Shown piece after piece: positions 16,891-25,599 of a stretch of DNA of 64,000 nt. The translations under genes and the position numbers were made by a program. Below the pieces are notes generated by a model, which worked only from the letters and a program-made list of their open reading frames with translations, was not told the DNA's origin and did no database searches. Source of the DNA: an uncultured Lachnospiraceae bacterium (GTDB lineage Bacteria > Bacillota > Clostridia > Lachnospirales > Lachnospiraceae). Each line of letters opens with the position of its first letter. The stretch's first letter is position 1. Where the stretch lies: contig CATBDC010000010.1 in NCBI GenBank assembly GCA_949502235.1, positions 1-64,000 of the forward strand, written 5' to 3'.

Positions 16891-17360
16891 TATGCCTCTC
16901 CTTTAATCACCTTTACTGCATGTATGACCTCAGGCAGAATGTATTCCAGACATACCTTCACAGCCCCTGCCTTTCCTGGAAGATTCACGATCATTACATC
17001 CCCCCGGATACCGGCTGCACTCCTGTTCAGCATGGTGCGCTTGGTCATGGACAGCATATGCGCGCGCATCCCCTCCGGGATTCCCACTACCGGCCTGTCT
17101 ACCACGTCCATAGTAGCCTCCGGCGTACAATCCTCCGGCGCACAGCCTGCACCGCCTGTCGTGAGAATCAGATCAGCCAGATGGTTATCTGCCATTCTCT
17201 GGAATACTGTAGACAGCACCTTCCTGTCATTGGGAAGCGCCTTCATGAAGACAACCTCCATGTCCTCTTCCTCTACCATCTTCCTGATAACTTCTCCGCT
17301 CTGGTTCTCTTCCTTCTCCCTGTAAACCGCTGTACTTGCTGTAATAATCGCAACCTTCAT
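16890..17360 (-). CDS. MogA/MoaB family molybdenum cofactor protein
   Basis: The 156-residue protein has the MoCF_biosynth fold. It shows [17 protein letters not shown] at the start and [20 protein letters not shown] in the middle, where the family usually has TTGGTG. Members adenylylate molybdopterin before metal insertion. No other molybdenum cofactor or molybdoenzyme gene is in the window. The glycine-rich loop difference (alanine for threonine) is mild. It shares an operon with rnhA downstream, an unusual partner with no obvious functional link. Confidence 0.88.
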   Translation of the reverse strand: MKVAIITASTAVYREKEENQSGEVIRKMVEEEDMEVVFMKALPNDRKVLSTVFQRMADNHLADLILTTGGAGCAPEDCTPEATMDVVDRPVVGIPEGMRAHMLSMTKRTMLNRSAAGIRGDVMIVNLPGKAGAVKVCLEYILPEVIHAVKVIKGEA

Positions 17361-17724
17361 ATCGTACCTCCATCCATCTCCTCATCTGTGTCTGTCTGAT
17401 TTTTATACAAATCTGTATCTTGTGGCCTGCGCAGTAAATGCAAAGACCTGTGTGAACAGTAACAATTTTATACCTTTTAGAGGAATATTGCAACTAGGAT
17501 TTGCATTACTGTTTACAGCGATACCAACCATTGTTACTGTTCACACAGGTCTTTGCATTTACTATAAAGTCTGTAAGAAAATGATTTAGGGGTGAGCAAA
17601 TCCCATTGCCGGAATTCTCCGTGAAGTGCTTTCCTGTCGCAATTCAAAGCATCTCTGGTATGCCTTGTGAAGCGTTTGCCTTCTGTTTTTATATTTACAT
17701 TCCTGTCCAGAACTGTTTCCCCCG
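17361..17724. other. Intergenic region with a large inverted repeat
   Basis: No gene was found. The central part is the 33-base inverted repeat at 17433-17563 described separately. The remainder, 17564-17724, has no convincing open frame, promoter or terminator. Confidence 0.6.
17433..17563. repeat. MITE-like element with perfect 33-base inverted ends
   Basis: The segment 17433-17465 is perfectly repeated in inverse at 17531-17563 around a 65-base centre without coding content. The inner part of each arm is GTTACTGTTCACACAGG, the core of the repeat family. The same core with its following bases recurs at 56452. A perfect 33-base match suggests recent mobility or gene conversion. Confidence 0.85.
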
Positions 17725-18522
17725 CTAATTGTCTGTTCTCATCTGTGAATCCATATAACTGTTCATACCTTCATGCAAAATATCCAATACAGCACGAAGC
17801 TTCCCTGCTTCAATCTGCCCCGGCGCTGACGCCCTCCCGGTCTGTCCAAACGTTACCGCTGACCCGGTAAGCTCTCCGCACAGGCGGCTTAACACTCCGT
17901 CTGCCGCCATAGACATTGTAATCACCGGACGGTCCGCATGCTCACGCATCATCTCTTCTGTCGCCGCCAGCAGCGTAAGTACATCCTTTTTATTCTCCGG
18001 CATTACTGCAAGCTTACATATATCCCCCTTAAGCTCCTGCATTTTACACAGTCTTCTTATTAGCTCTTCCTTCCTCGGCGTCTTCTTAAAATCATGGCTT
18101 GAAACAATTACCCTCACGTTCCTCCTATGTGCCTCGCAAATCAGCTCTGTAACAGCCTCATCTCCAGTAAACAGCTCCACATCTATCAAATCAACACAGC
18201 CTGATAACAGCGCACTCCTGTTAAGCTTCATATATTCATTAAGACCCGCTTCTCTTTTCCCGCCCTCCTTAAGGGTACGGAAGGTAAATAAAAGCGGCAT
18301 GTCTCCTAATATCCCCCGTATTTCCTTTAATAGCTCATCTATACGCACGCCTTCAAAAACATCCTCATACCAGTCTGCACGCCACTCTGCAATATCAGCC
18401 GGAGAATGACAGACCGTCTCTGCCTCACAGAGAATCTCTTCTTTTTTTGTCCCTGTAATTGGCACACAGATTTTAGGAATCCCTTCGCCAATCCTGACAT
18501 TTCTTATTACCACAGGTTTCAT
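17725..18522 (-). CDS. aroD: 3-dehydroquinate dehydratase, type I
   Basis: AroD removes water from 3-dehydroquinate in the shikimate pathway through a Schiff base. The 265-residue protein has the catalytic histidine at 143 (VIVSSHDF) and the Schiff-base lysine at 170 (DICKLAVMP), plus the entry strand KICVPITGTKKEE and the closing GQTGRASAPGQ loop. Length fits the type I class, which forms dimers in the cytoplasm. It is isolated between intergenic repeats. aroC and pheA elsewhere in the window continue the same pathway. Confidence 0.96.
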   Translation of the reverse strand: MKPVVIRNVRIGEGIPKICVPITGTKKEEILCEAETVCHSPADIAEWRADWYEDVFEGVRIDELLKEIRGILGDMPLLFTFRTLKEGGKREAGLNEYMKLNRSALLSGCVDLIDVELFTGDEAVTELICEAHRRNVRVIVSSHDFKKTPRKEELIRRLCKMQELKGDICKLAVMPENKKDVLTLLAATEEMMREHADRPVITMSMAADGVLSRLCGELTGSAVTFGQTGRASAPGQIEAGKLRAVLDILHEGMNSYMDSQMRTDN

Positions 18523-18644
18523 CTTTCACATCCCCTCTTTAATTAGGATTACTTACTCTCTAATACTACATTACAACCATAACATGAAACAGATTTTTTT
18601 CCAACATAAAACTTTTCTCTCACAATAAATTCATACCCATAACA

Positions 18645-18669
18645 TTACTGTTCACTTCGTTCACAGTAA
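18645..18669. repeat. Small GTTACTGTTCAC-family palindrome
   Basis: TTACTGT (18645-18651) pairs with ACAGTAA (18663-18669) across TCACTTCGTTC. The copy at 59872 is almost the same sequence. It lies between aroD and the NlpC/P60 gene. Confidence 0.65.
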
Positions 18670-18718
18670 CAAATCACGGGAGGATGAAAAGATGTTCTAA
18701 CCGTACAGACAGGAAAAC

Positions 18719-20461
18719 TTAGGAACGCGAAAACAAAGCCCCTGAAGCTTCATCCGCAAACAGCAATGGTCTGCGCACGTACCGGAAACCTGCACTGTAT
18801 GCTGACTCCGCCACAACTCCATTATCGCTTCCGTTACAGTGAATCACAACAAGCTTTCCGTCATCATTCCGTCCGGCTACAATTCCCACATGATTATTTG
18901 GCCCTGTAGCCCCTGGCCCGTTAAGGAACACCAGATCACCAGGCAGCGCTTCCTCCTCGCTTACCGGCTCACTGCTCCACCACTGGGAAGTCGTTCCGTG
19001 TCCAATCCGTCCGGCCATTCTCTCGTCCTCATATCCATTAATAAACGCCCAGGTTACGAATCCGCTGCAGTCCAGGCCGTACTTCTGGCTCCCTCCTGTC
19101 TTAAGGGTACCGGCTGCTGTCATAAATTCCGGCTCGCCCCATCTTACATCCCAGCCAATGGCAGAAGATTTTCCGCCGTAATAATAAGGAATCTTTCCTA
19201 TCAGGCCATAGGCCGCCTCAACCACCCGGGCCCGCTCCCTGCTTACGCCTTCCCCTAAGCTCTGCACAATAAAGCCCTGAATTCCTGTGGCAGCAGCGCA
19301 TAGCAAAGAACAGTTCGGGGAGGTATATTTTTCGAGAAACGCATAATCATCCTCACTTAAGTCTATCCTCCCTGCCTTATATTCCTCCACCGTCTCTGCT
19401 GTAATGACCACTTGATTTTCTACTATCGTACCATGATTCATCCTGCCAAAGACTGCCGCAATGCCTTCCTTATCAGAGGCATCCATAACAAACGCATCCG
19501 CTCCGCCCCTGCTTTCCTCCAGAAGATAAATCGTCAGCACATCCTGCCAGTTGGTAAATACAGTCTCGTCTTCCTCCTCACACTCCAGTGTCTGATCCTC
19601 CTTGAGCAGAAGATTCTTCGTAAGTCTGGAGATTCTCTCCTTCTTTACTTTCTCTGCCGGTACATGCCTTACCTCTGCCAGAAATTCTTCCTCAATCTCA
19701 CTGACTGTATCTTTAAATTCCTCTTCAAAAGTGAGGTCGTATTTTTCCGCCAGCTCCTCTACATAAAAGCCAATCCCTGCCGTAATCGCCGGCGGTCCGG
19801 CAAAAGAATCCTCCGTCTCCTCAGAGTCCTCCTGGGAAATCTGGCCTTCCTCATTCTCTCCCGGAAGCATGCCTTCTTCAGCGTCCCCGCTGATATCACA
19901 AACATCTCCCGGAAGCATGCCTTCTTCAGCGTCCCCGCTGATATCGCCAGCATTTCCCGGAAGCTTGTCCTCTTCGGCATCTCCGCTAATATCTCCCGGG
20001 AACTTACCTTCTTCGCCCGGATTCTGGCCTGCTCCGCCATTTCCGCCCAAAGCCTCACCTGCTCCGCTGTCCCCGCCGTTCTCTCCCGAAGTACCCTCCT
20101 CCTGCAGCAGCTCCTCGGCAGTCCCGCCATTTTCCCCGCTTCCGGGATTTTCGTCAGGCACTGCCGTTTCATCCTGCGTCTCTCCGCCAGACGTCTGTCC
20201 TTCAACCGCCTTCTCCTGCGGCAGAATCACCGGATTCCCGTCTTCTCCAATAAACTGACCCGTAAATTCTTTAAGCAAAATCCTCTCATCATCCGGCAAA
20301 ATCACATAATCCCCGTCTATCACAACCTCTATACACTCTCCATTATATACCGCTGTCCATATCTCCCCCTGCTCATACGCAAAAGCCATACAGGGCGCAG
20401 ACACAAGCATAGCTGAAACAAGCGATATACACAAAAGCTTTGATACAATTTTTCTCTTCAT
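18719..20461 (-). CDS. Secreted NlpC/P60 cell-wall endopeptidase
   Basis: A signal peptide (about 1-29, ending CMAFAYE) leads to a 580-residue exported protein. Residues about 95-220 are a low-complexity Gly/Glu/Pro stretch holding three copies of DISGDAEEGMLPG (157-201). A middle domain of unknown type spans about 225-400. The C-terminal NlpC/P60 peptidase has the catalytic cysteine at 465 (GLDCSGFVTW), the histidine at 524 (NNHVGIVAG) and a polar third position near 541-543 (IHCNG). It should cut stem peptides of peptidoglycan. It lies 15 bases after a LytTR response regulator gene and is probably controlled by or co-transcribed with it. Confidence 0.9.
   Translation of the reverse strand: MKRKIVSKLLCISLVSAMLVSAPCMAFAYEQGEIWTAVYNGECIEVVIDGDYVILPDDERILLKEFTGQFIGEDGNPVILPQEKAVEGQTSGGETQDETAVPDENPGSGENGGTAEELLQEEGTSGENGGDSGAGEALGGNGGAGQNPGEEGKFPGDISGDAEEDKLPGNAGDISGDAEEGMLPGDVCDISGDAEEGMLPGENEEGQISQEDSEETEDSFAGPPAITAGIGFYVEELAEKYDLTFEEEFKDTVSEIEEEFLAEVRHVPAEKVKKERISRLTKNLLLKEDQTLECEEEDETVFTNWQDVLTIYLLEESRGGADAFVMDASDKEGIAAVFGRMNHGTIVENQVVITAETVEEYKAGRIDLSEDDYAFLEKYTSPNCSLLCAAATGIQGFIVQSLGEGVSRERARVVEAAYGLIGKIPYYYGGKSSAIGWDVRWGEPEFMTAAGTLKTGGSQKYGLDCSGFVTWAFINGYEDERMAGRIGHGTTSQWWSSEPVSEEEALPGDLVFLNGPGATGPNNHVGIVAGRNDDGKLVVIHCNGSDNGVVAESAYSAGFRYVRRPLLFADEASGALFSRS
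19859..19993 (-). repeat. Tandem 48-base repeats in the NlpC/P60 linker
   Basis: Three tandem units of about 48 bases encode DISGDAEE followed by a short variable part and LPG. The first two units from the low-coordinate side are nearly identical over 35 bases, the third has diverged. Copy number may vary between strains. Confidence 0.7.
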
Positions 20462-20476
20462 TCTTAAACCTCCGAA

Positions 20477-21220
20477 TCACTTAGATATAACTCCCTTCAC
20501 AAAGGGTACCCCCAAAAGCTTAAGCTCCTCCTTAAGCATCGCATATTTACTTCTGCTGACCGGGACCACCGTATCCTCACCAAGCGCCGCCTCATAAGTC
20601 TGTCCGAACATACTGGCGCTCACCTGTCTGATATCCCCCAGCGGAATCAAGAAAGACTGGTGGCACCTGAAAAACCCGTAATCACAGAAAATCTGTTCCA
20701 ATTCATCTAAAGACATTGCTGCCTGATATTCTCTCCCGTCCTTAAGGCGTATCCAGATTTTTCTCTTTTCCTTACAGATATAGCTGATTTCTTTCGGCTC
20801 CACAAGCACATAGTCCTGCCCTGTCCTCACGGCCACCTTAGCGGCAGCAGGAGATGTCTTTTTCTCCACTCTCTCAAAGGTCCGTCCAAGCCTTACTGCA
20901 TCAACAGGCTTCGTAAGGAAATCTATGGGCTCATAATCGTAGCTTTCTGCCGCAAAATCCGCATGTCCCGTTAAGAATACGTAAGGAAGCCCCTTATGCT
21001 TCTCCTCAAGACAGGCCGCAAGAGAAAATCCGCTCATATCCGGCATTTCAATGTCAAGAAATACCAGGGATACTGGCCGTCCTTCAAGAATTTCCATCGC
21101 TGCCGCAGCCGTCTGCGCATATAAAATCTGTTCGCCAGGTACATACTGCTTTAAAGCGGCAATCGAATCCTCCGCCGCAAGAGGCTGGTCATCCACCAGA
21201 AGCACCAGTCCGTCATACAT
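20477..21220 (-). CDS. LytTR-family response regulator
   Basis: The 247-residue protein has a receiver domain (1-120) with phospho-acceptor D56 in FLDIEMPDMSG, T84 and K104 (FLTKP), and a LytTR DNA-binding domain (about 128-238) with FFRCHQSFLIPL. It belongs to the AgrA/LytR/VirR type, which usually controls exported peptides, adhesion or cell-wall genes. Its start overlaps the stop of the sensor kinase gene (TAATG), so the two form a coupled two-component pair. The NlpC/P60 gene follows 15 bases downstream. No autoinducer peptide gene was found. Confidence 0.92.
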   Translation of the reverse strand: MYDGLVLLVDDQPLAAEDSIAALKQYVPGEQILYAQTAAAAMEILEGRPVSLVFLDIEMPDMSGFSLAACLEEKHKGLPYVFLTGHADFAAESYDYEPIDFLTKPVDAVRLGRTFERVEKKTSPAAAKVAVRTGQDYVLVEPKEISYICKEKRKIWIRLKDGREYQAAMSLDELEQIFCDYGFFRCHQSFLIPLGDIRQVSASMFGQTYEAALGEDTVVPVSRSKYAMLKEELKLLGVPFVKGVISK

Positions 21221-22506
21221 TATGACTTCTCCTCCTTATAAAGCTGCAATGGGAGCTTTGCAACAAAAAATATAATGTCTCCTTCCATTCTGGAATACAC
21301 CACCCCGCCGTACTTGGCCGCAAGAGCCTGAATAGACGCGATTCCAATCCCCTCATGCCCTTCCTTTGAGGAACGTCCTGCCTGATAAGAGCTCATGGGA
21401 TTAAGCCTTCCTGCACGGTTTGAGACATTAATAATACAGAATTCGCCCCGTTTCAGAATCGAAAGCTTAATTCCATAGGACTTGTCCGGAATCATCTCCG
21501 TCTCGTCAATGGCGTTCTGTAAGAGATTTCCGATCACCTTATTTGTCTCATACACATTTGTGGCAACCTGGGATAAGTCATTTTCAATGGAAATCTCCAT
21601 AGGGATTCCGCTCTGGGCCGCCTTATTTTTAAAGGAAAGAATAAGCGCACTGACCGCCGCATCCTGAAGGGGCAGTATCTGGTTCATCTCAATGGAATCC
21701 TTTAAAAGCTCATTTAGATACTTCTCACAGGTATCATAATCCTTCCGAAGCAGAAGCCCGTGAAGGGTCTGCACATGGAAATTATAATCATGGCGCTGGG
21801 AACGGATGACGCTCATATAAGTCTGCATGTCATCCCGGTACTGCTTTTCCGTAAGCACCGTCATCTTCTCCTTGCGGTTGGCAATCATCAAATTCAACAG
21901 CTTTAAGCCCCCGAAGAACGCGAACCATTCCAGACACATTACCGGTACTGTGTAAATTCCTGTTACAGCCGGTATAATAAGACATATCCCATAGACCGCG
22001 AAATAAATCCCAAGCTGTACCATAAGGCGGTCTGCGCTGCCCTCTTTTCCTCCTCCGGCAGTATTTTTCTGCTCCGTAAAATATTCCTTCCAGCCTGTCC
22101 CCGGAAATTCCGCAGACATTCTGCCGCATATTCCATATGCTGTCAGAATACCCAGTATGACCAGCATAACACGGAAAAAAAGTGAAAGAAAATCTATGCT
22201 AAGTATAGTTCCTGCCGTCACCTGCAGCATACCGAACTGGGCATATGCAATAGACAGCGCCGCGGCAATATCTATCCATGTACCCTTAGGCTCTAAAACA
22301 ATGGGAATAAATACTGCTAAAAACAGAAAGCAGACGATACCGCTCATTCTCATACCCATATTCAGGCAGGCAGACAGTCCGCACAGAATACCTGCAAGAA
22401 GGGAAATGACCACGCTGCGCCGTGTTTCCGTTCCCAGCCACGCAAAGGCAAAGTAACAGGAAACAGCTGCTCCCACACTCAAAAAACCATATCCGGCTAT
22501 CAACAT
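21220..22506 (-). CDS. GHKL-type sensor histidine kinase (AgrC-like)
   Basis: About six membrane segments fill residues 1-205. A cytoplasmic kinase follows with the likely phospho-acceptor H239 in RSQRHDYNFH, an N-box (NKVIGNLLQNAIDE, 322-335) and a GHEGIGIASI glycine box. This is the HPK10 arrangement used by peptide-sensing kinases such as AgrC. The ligand is unknown. It is coupled to the LytTR regulator and lies 88 bases downstream of the thioredoxin-like gene, in the same direction as the ABC exporter block. Confidence 0.9.
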   Translation of the reverse strand: MLIAGYGFLSVGAAVSCYFAFAWLGTETRRSVVISLLAGILCGLSACLNMGMRMSGIVCFLFLAVFIPIVLEPKGTWIDIAAALSIAYAQFGMLQVTAGTILSIDFLSLFFRVMLVILGILTAYGICGRMSAEFPGTGWKEYFTEQKNTAGGGKEGSADRLMVQLGIYFAVYGICLIIPAVTGIYTVPVMCLEWFAFFGGLKLLNLMIANRKEKMTVLTEKQYRDDMQTYMSVIRSQRHDYNFHVQTLHGLLLRKDYDTCEKYLNELLKDSIEMNQILPLQDAAVSALILSFKNKAAQSGIPMEISIENDLSQVATNVYETNKVIGNLLQNAIDETEMIPDKSYGIKLSILKRGEFCIINVSNRAGRLNPMSSYQAGRSSKEGHEGIGIASIQALAAKYGGVVYSRMEGDIIFFVAKLPLQLYKEEKS

Positions 22507-22594
22507 GGCGCTCCCTCCCTTCTTAATATTGTCTTAGTATACCATTCCTCACCCTGCTTTTCAATCATCTGCAAAGTTCTGTGCGGACCATTAT

Positions 22595-22918
22595 TCAATC
22601 ATGGTATAAAAGCCGGGAAAGCTGCGCATGTATCATTTCTGTATCCATGCCTCCCACAGACTTGTGCACCAGTTCCCCGTTGTGGAAATAGCGGAAGGCC
22701 GGAATTCCCATAATCTTAAATCTCTTGGCAAGATCCCTGTACACAGAGGTATTTACCTGAAGAAACTTAACAAATGCCATGTCGTCCGCCACATCCCTGT
22801 AATAAGGAGCCGTCCCCACACAGGCGCCGCAGTGGTCGCCGTAAAAATCTACCATCACATATTCTGCTGAATTTACCAGCTCGTCAAAATTCTCGCTTGT
22901 CGCTTCTATAACTGCCAT
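22595..22918 (-). CDS. Thioredoxin-like protein with CGAC active site
   Basis: The 107-residue protein has the thioredoxin fold: DFYGDHCGAC in place of the usual WCGPC (Cys30 and Cys33), and the cis-proline at 73 (GIPAFRYF). Replacing tryptophan with histidine and proline with alanine should change the redox potential toward disulfide exchange or isomerisation. It has no signal peptide and so is cytoplasmic. It starts four bases after the trigger-factor-like gene, and the pair looks like a small foldase unit behind the ABC exporter genes. Confidence 0.88.
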   Translation of the reverse strand: MAVIEATSENFDELVNSAEYVMVDFYGDHCGACVGTAPYYRDVADDMAFVKFLQVNTSVYRDLAKRFKIMGIPAFRYFHNGELVHKSVGGMDTEMIHAQLSRLLYHD

Positions 22919-22922
22919 GCTC

Positions 22923-23840
22923 CTACACCTCCAGATATTTTTCTGCTTCCGCCATCAGTAGATGAAACGTATGCTCCTGATATTTTGTCTGCCTGAACAT
23001 CGTAATGTCCGTCTGCTTCATAAGGTCTTCTGCCTTCTCTCCCCGCTCAGCTGCTATTTTCTCAACTTCCTTTACAAATCCTTCCTCCGTCAGCACAAAA
23101 CCGTCCTTCTCTGAAAAATAAGAATATATGAGATATGGAATAAAGTACCTTTCCTGTTCTTCGGCGGCCCTTCTAAGAGCCTCCTCTTCTGTAATAACCT
23201 CACCCTCCTGGGTCTTTTTCATATCATAACCGGCTGCCAGCAGTGAATCATACATCATACGCGCCCCGTTATAACACCAGCTCTGCTTTTCTGCCTCATC
23301 AATATCAAATTCACTTCTCTTTGATATTTCCTCCAGCCAGTAACGGGCAATTCCAATACAGGCCTTATCTTTACGCTCCTTATCATGCTGTTCATGGTAA
23401 AAGCCATAATAATCCTCCACTGTGCTGACATTTGGTATGCCAAGCTTTACTGCCAGAGCGTCATTTACCTGCATCACCTGGATACGGACAGCCCTTTCTA
23501 TCCTTAATGTAAGAGACACATCCTTTATGCTGCAGTCAAATTCCTCCCCCTTCTTCTTTCCTAAAACCGCTTCTTCCGCGCCTTCCGCACCCGGAAGCCT
23601 GCGGCCTGGATACAGAAGGACTGTCCTTCCTTCCCAGTTTTCCTTTGAAGCCTTTATGCAGATACAGCGCACGCAGTCTCCCCTTTCTATCTCTCTTTCT
23701 GTCTCTTCTTCCCCGGAATGATCCCTTGCCAGAGCCTCAAGCTCTGCCTCAATCTCACTGTCCGGAATATGCCAGCGTCCCAGTTCCTCTGGAACCTTAA
23801 GCTCCTTATAATCATAGCAGTTTATCATTCTTGACTTCAT
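22923..23840 (-). CDS. Trigger-factor-like peptidyl-prolyl isomerase domain protein
   Basis: The 305-residue protein resembles the PPIase (FKBP-like) and C-terminal chaperone parts of trigger factor but lacks the ribosome-binding N-terminal domain. An acidic, helical C-terminal half (about 145-305) corresponds to the chaperone arms. There is no signal peptide or lipobox, so it is cytoplasmic. The ATG at 23840 has GGAAGGAAGGA upstream; the longer open frame to 23993 overlaps the ABC transporter gene and is rejected. It is followed immediately by the thioredoxin-like gene. The family call rests on overall pattern and is moderate. Confidence 0.7.
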   Translation of the reverse strand: MKSRMINCYDYKELKVPEELGRWHIPDSEIEAELEALARDHSGEEETEREIERGDCVRCICIKASKENWEGRTVLLYPGRRLPGAEGAEEAVLGKKKGEEFDCSIKDVSLTLRIERAVRIQVMQVNDALAVKLGIPNVSTVEDYYGFYHEQHDKERKDKACIGIARYWLEEISKRSEFDIDEAEKQSWCYNGARMMYDSLLAAGYDMKKTQEGEVITEEEALRRAAEEQERYFIPYLIYSYFSEKDGFVLTEEGFVKEVEKIAAERGEKAEDLMKQTDITMFRQTKYQEHTFHLLMAEAEKYLEV

Positions 23841-23883
23841 TTTCTGTCCTTCCTTCCACTTCTTAAATATCGAATCCTTATTC

Positions 23884-25599
23884 CTACTTTGCAATTCCTG
23901 CTCCTGCTTTTGCAAAGGTACGGTAATATTCATTTGTCTCAAGCAGCTCCTCTGGCGTACCGCAGCCCTTGATCTCTCCGTCGCAAAGAACAATCACCTG
24001 GTCTGCAAATACAGTCGCCGAATAATTATGGGCGATCAGAATCGTTGTCCGGTTCTTCATCAGGTTGCTCAATGCCTCTGTCACAAGCTGCTCGCTCTTC
24101 ACATCCAGATTACTGGTAGCCTCATCAAGCAGAAGATAATCCGGATTTCTCATCATAGCTCTTGCAATAGCAATACACTGCTGCTGCCCGCCTGAGAAGT
24201 TAGAGCCTCCGGGACCTGTCTGGGCGTCAAACTGTCCGGGCGTGTTCATAATAAAATCATAAATATTTGCCATCTTCGCAACATGAATAAGCTCTTCCTC
24301 TGACACCGGCCGTTCTACGCCGTAGATGATATTGTCGCGGACGGTACCGGACAGAATCGGCTTATCCTGGGATACAATGGCAAAGCTTTTCCTCCAGGAT
24401 GAGAGCTTAAACTGGGTCACATTCTTGTCGCCAAAGTAAATTGTGCCGGATGAAGGATTATACATCCGTTCCAAAAGCTTAAACAGTGTACTCTTCCCGG
24501 CGCCGTTTGTTCCGACGATTGCCGTAACCTTTCCCTTGGGAATCAAGCAGTTCAAGTCCTTGAGTACCGAAGCTGTCTGATAGGAAAAATCCACATGTTC
24601 CAGAATGATGTCCGCATCCGCCACGTCCATCTCACAGCCGTCCTCCGGCTCGTCAGGGCACTCCAGTATGGCCCCGATCTTCTGGACAATACCTGCGTTC
24701 TGTGAAAAAGTCCCAAAATATGTGCAGATCTCTGCCAAACGCACCGTTGCAAGGCCGCACAAGGTATAAAAACCAATCAGTTTCCCGACTGACAGCTCAC
24801 CGGCCGCTACCATCCTGCTTCCCAGAACAAAGGAAATCACAATCGTAAGACATCCCATAATCTCCATTCCGCCTAATTGAATCATAGATGTATATCCCAG
24901 CAAAATATCTGCCTTACATTGCTTCTGAAAAAGTTCTTCGGCTTTTTTATGCTCTTCGTCCTCCATACGGAAAGATTTGACCAGACGAAGCCCCCGCACA
25001 TGCTCTGCCAGATATCCCATAGTTGCCGCAAGCCTGGTTCTTACTGTCATTCCTGTTTTAAATGACAGTGTGCTGTACAGCACTGTAATACCGACGACCA
25101 CCGGAATGGCAATAAGGCCTGCAAATGCCATGTTACTCTGGAAGACAAATAACTTCTGATACGCCACAATGCCTGCATAGACTGCTGTAAATATATTGAT
25201 CAGGATCTGAAAATAATTTCCTGCATTGTCTGCGTCCGTTGTCACACGGGTTACGAGCTCATTTACATTATCTGAATCATAATAGCTTGTGGGAAGATGC
25301 ATCATTTTATTCCATACCTTCAGACGGACTGCAAGATTAATCTTCTGCAGCACCAGTCCTGAAATATAAGTAAATGCAATCGTTATAACTCCTGCCAGCA
25401 GCTGGAATTCAATATACCGCACCAGCTCGTCTGTCTTAATGGAATTCTGTGTCCCGTCAATGATAGACGCCGTAATCGTAATAGCCTCTACCTCCACATG
25501 GGATTTTACCATTGAGATAGCTATTACAAAGAATAAAAGCAGCCACGGCAGCTTCATCCCTTTAAATATTTTCGTATATCCCTTTATCAGCTTAATCAT
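23884..25599 (-). CDS. ABC exporter half-transporter (ATPase fused to permease), subunit 2
   Basis: The 571-residue protein has an N-terminal six-helix exporter domain (about 15-310) and a C-terminal nucleotide-binding domain with Walker A GTNGAGKST (363-371), signature FSGGQQQ and Walker B YLLLDEATSNLD. Both catalytic glutamate and signature are intact. Its start overlaps the stop of the upstream 583-residue half-transporter by four bases, so the two probably work as a heterodimer. Exporters of this type move drugs, lipids or peptides out of the cell; the substrate cannot be read from sequence. No N-terminal C39 peptidase is present. Confidence 0.92.
   Translation of the reverse strand: MIKLIKGYTKIFKGMKLPWLLLFFVIAISMVKSHVEVEAITITASIIDGTQNSIKTDELVRYIEFQLLAGVITIAFTYISGLVLQKINLAVRLKVWNKMMHLPTSYYDSDNVNELVTRVTTDADNAGNYFQILINIFTAVYAGIVAYQKLFVFQSNMAFAGLIAIPVVVGITVLYSTLSFKTGMTVRTRLAATMGYLAEHVRGLRLVKSFRMEDEEHKKAEELFQKQCKADILLGYTSMIQLGGMEIMGCLTIVISFVLGSRMVAAGELSVGKLIGFYTLCGLATVRLAEICTYFGTFSQNAGIVQKIGAILECPDEPEDGCEMDVADADIILEHVDFSYQTASVLKDLNCLIPKGKVTAIVGTNGAGKSTLFKLLERMYNPSSGTIYFGDKNVTQFKLSSWRKSFAIVSQDKPILSGTVRDNIIYGVERPVSEEELIHVAKMANIYDFIMNTPGQFDAQTGPGGSNFSGGQQQCIAIARAMMRNPDYLLLDEATSNLDVKSEQLVTEALSNLMKNRTTILIAHNYSATVFADQVIVLCDGEIKGCGTPEELLETNEYYRTFAKAGAGIAK

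Noticed and set aside
19412-20416. Long plus-strand frame of 334 residues
   Set aside because: It is antisense to the NlpC/P60 gene, whose signal peptide and catalytic motifs are clear; the frame is a composition artefact.
20477-22594. AgrD-like autoinducer peptide gene next to the AgrC/AgrA-type pair
   Set aside because: No short frame with a ribosome site and an Agr-type core was seen, and no AgrB gene is present.
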